From Planctomicrobium sp. (lineage in GTDB: Bacteria > Planctomycetota > Planctomycetia > Planctomycetales > Planctomycetaceae): 6,309 nucleotides of DNA. A model generated the notes under the pieces. The model searched no databases, was not told where the DNA came from, and saw only the letters and a list, made by a program, of their open reading frames with translations. Position numbers and translations under genes: made by a program. The stretch covers positions 1 through 6,309 of the forward strand of contig JABJMI010000412.1 of assembly GCA_018659505.1 (NCBI GenBank), read 5' to 3'. This document shows positions 5,690-6,309 of this stretch, in pieces. How positions within the stretch are numbered: the first letter of the stretch is position 1; every line of letters begins with the position of its first letter.

Positions 5690-6309
5690 CGGGACCGGAC
5701 CGGTTTTCAGGCTGATGAATTGGCGAGTCTGAAAGCATCCTCATTCAATCTCGATTCTTCCCCGGTCACAATTTCGGCCGATGCGGCATACAGCAAACGC
5801 AGGCGAGAAGACGTTCAGCTGTTTGCCTGTCATCTTGCCGAATTGGTCCGTTCGTGGCTCACCAGTCGTTTATAATCGCTTCAAGACGACTCCCCAAAGA
5901 CGTCCTTTTATTCAAACGCAATACAGGTGATTCTGAAGCCACATTAACTGGTTGGTCAGGAACATGGGGTGAACGTGATGCCGACATGATCCGAGTAGAC
6001 CTTACAACGGCAGAAGTCCAAATTGATACCGAAGGTTGACTCGTTTTTTTTCGTTGCCTCATTCTTACATCAGCAGGCTCGCATCATCTGGCATCCATCC
6101 GAAAAAAACTCAAGAGTTAGCCCGGCATTCCGATATCAACCTTACGATGAACGTCTACGCGCGAATTTAGCTGAATGATCTCTCTCTTGCTGTGAATTCA
6201 ATTCCAACATACGTCAGATCGGAAGAGAAAGAGTCTGCGACTGGGACTGATGGTAAATCAAATTCAGTTTTGGTTGCACGGATGGTTGCACACTCTAGTA
6301 GTTCAACTA
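5690..6309 (+). pseudogene. Tyrosine recombinase (phage-type integrase) catalytic domain, heavily decayed, runs off window
   Basis: Three frames join into one catalytic domain. Frame 1 gives TGFQADELASLKASSFNLDS and AYSKRRREDVQ..LAELVRSWL, stopping at 5873. Frame 2 (from ~5884) gives LPKDVLLF and SGTWGERDADMIRVDLTTAE, stopping at 6039. Frame 3 (from ~6048) gives FSLPHSYISRLASSGIHPKK, then TQELARHSDINLTMNVYARI. TAG at 6168-6170 follows, then in-frame LNDLSLAVNSIP and a tail open to the window end. The family's first catalytic Arg (TGFR..EL) is Gln here (CAG, 5708-5710), and the HxLRH box reads SLPHS around an 8-T run, so the second Arg is lost, perhaps with a short deletion. The His of RHSD (6126-6128) and the nucleophile Tyr (6156-6158) remain. 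No N-terminal core-binding domain is recognisable upstream. It should be inactive. Confidence 0.82.

Noticed and set aside
6216..6227. AGATCGGAAGAG, identical to the start of a common sequencing adapter
   Set aside because: The following base is A, not the C of the adapter, and the stretch lies in frame within the integrase tail (VRSEEKES). A 12-base chance match is more likely than an assembly artefact.

Overview
The window looks like a piece of a planctomycete chromosome. This rests on the first gene, a DUF1080 domain fused to a PQQ-type sugar dehydrogenase (an architecture common in that phylum), and on the style of the integrase, IS4-type transposase and dispersed hairpin repeats. It is an inference from protein style; no taxonomic marker is present.

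Left part (1-1659): the 3' two thirds or more of one intact secreted-type carbohydrate oxidation gene, closed by a clear intrinsic terminator. From 1660 to 2557 there is almost no coding capacity. This stretch holds two diverged copies, in opposite orientation, of a ~137-bp element with terminal inverted repeats, a perfect 19-bp palindrome, a short remnant resembling a transposase C-terminus, and one convincing tiny gene (44 aa, single membrane helix, GTG start, strong Shine-Dalgarno).

Middle (2579-3390): an intact gene for a 211-aa protein of unknown function (weak resemblance to DUF4304-type proteins), followed directly and in the same frame by an RHS/YD-repeat fragment. That order recalls the immunity gene plus displaced-RHS modules of polymorphic toxin loci, but no toxin is visible.

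Right part (3390-6309): a graveyard of mobile DNA. An IS4-family transposase (minus strand) carries one in-frame TGA and has lost its 5' end. Its broken end abuts the 3' end (domains V and VI) of a plus-strand group II intron. After the intron come the last ~30 codons of an unknown gene, then a winged-helix/HTH protein gene with one frameshift and two internal stops. Last is a tyrosine recombinase (integrase) gene with two frame changes and an internal stop. Its first catalytic Arg is replaced by Gln, and its HxxR box is disrupted. The last three genes probably belonged to one integrated element that has since decayed.

Only three genes look functional: the sugar dehydrogenase, the 44-aa membrane peptide and the 211-aa protein. 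I see no complete new system. The most useful leads are the RHS-linked 211-aa protein, the paired inverted-repeat element, and the intron/IS chimera.
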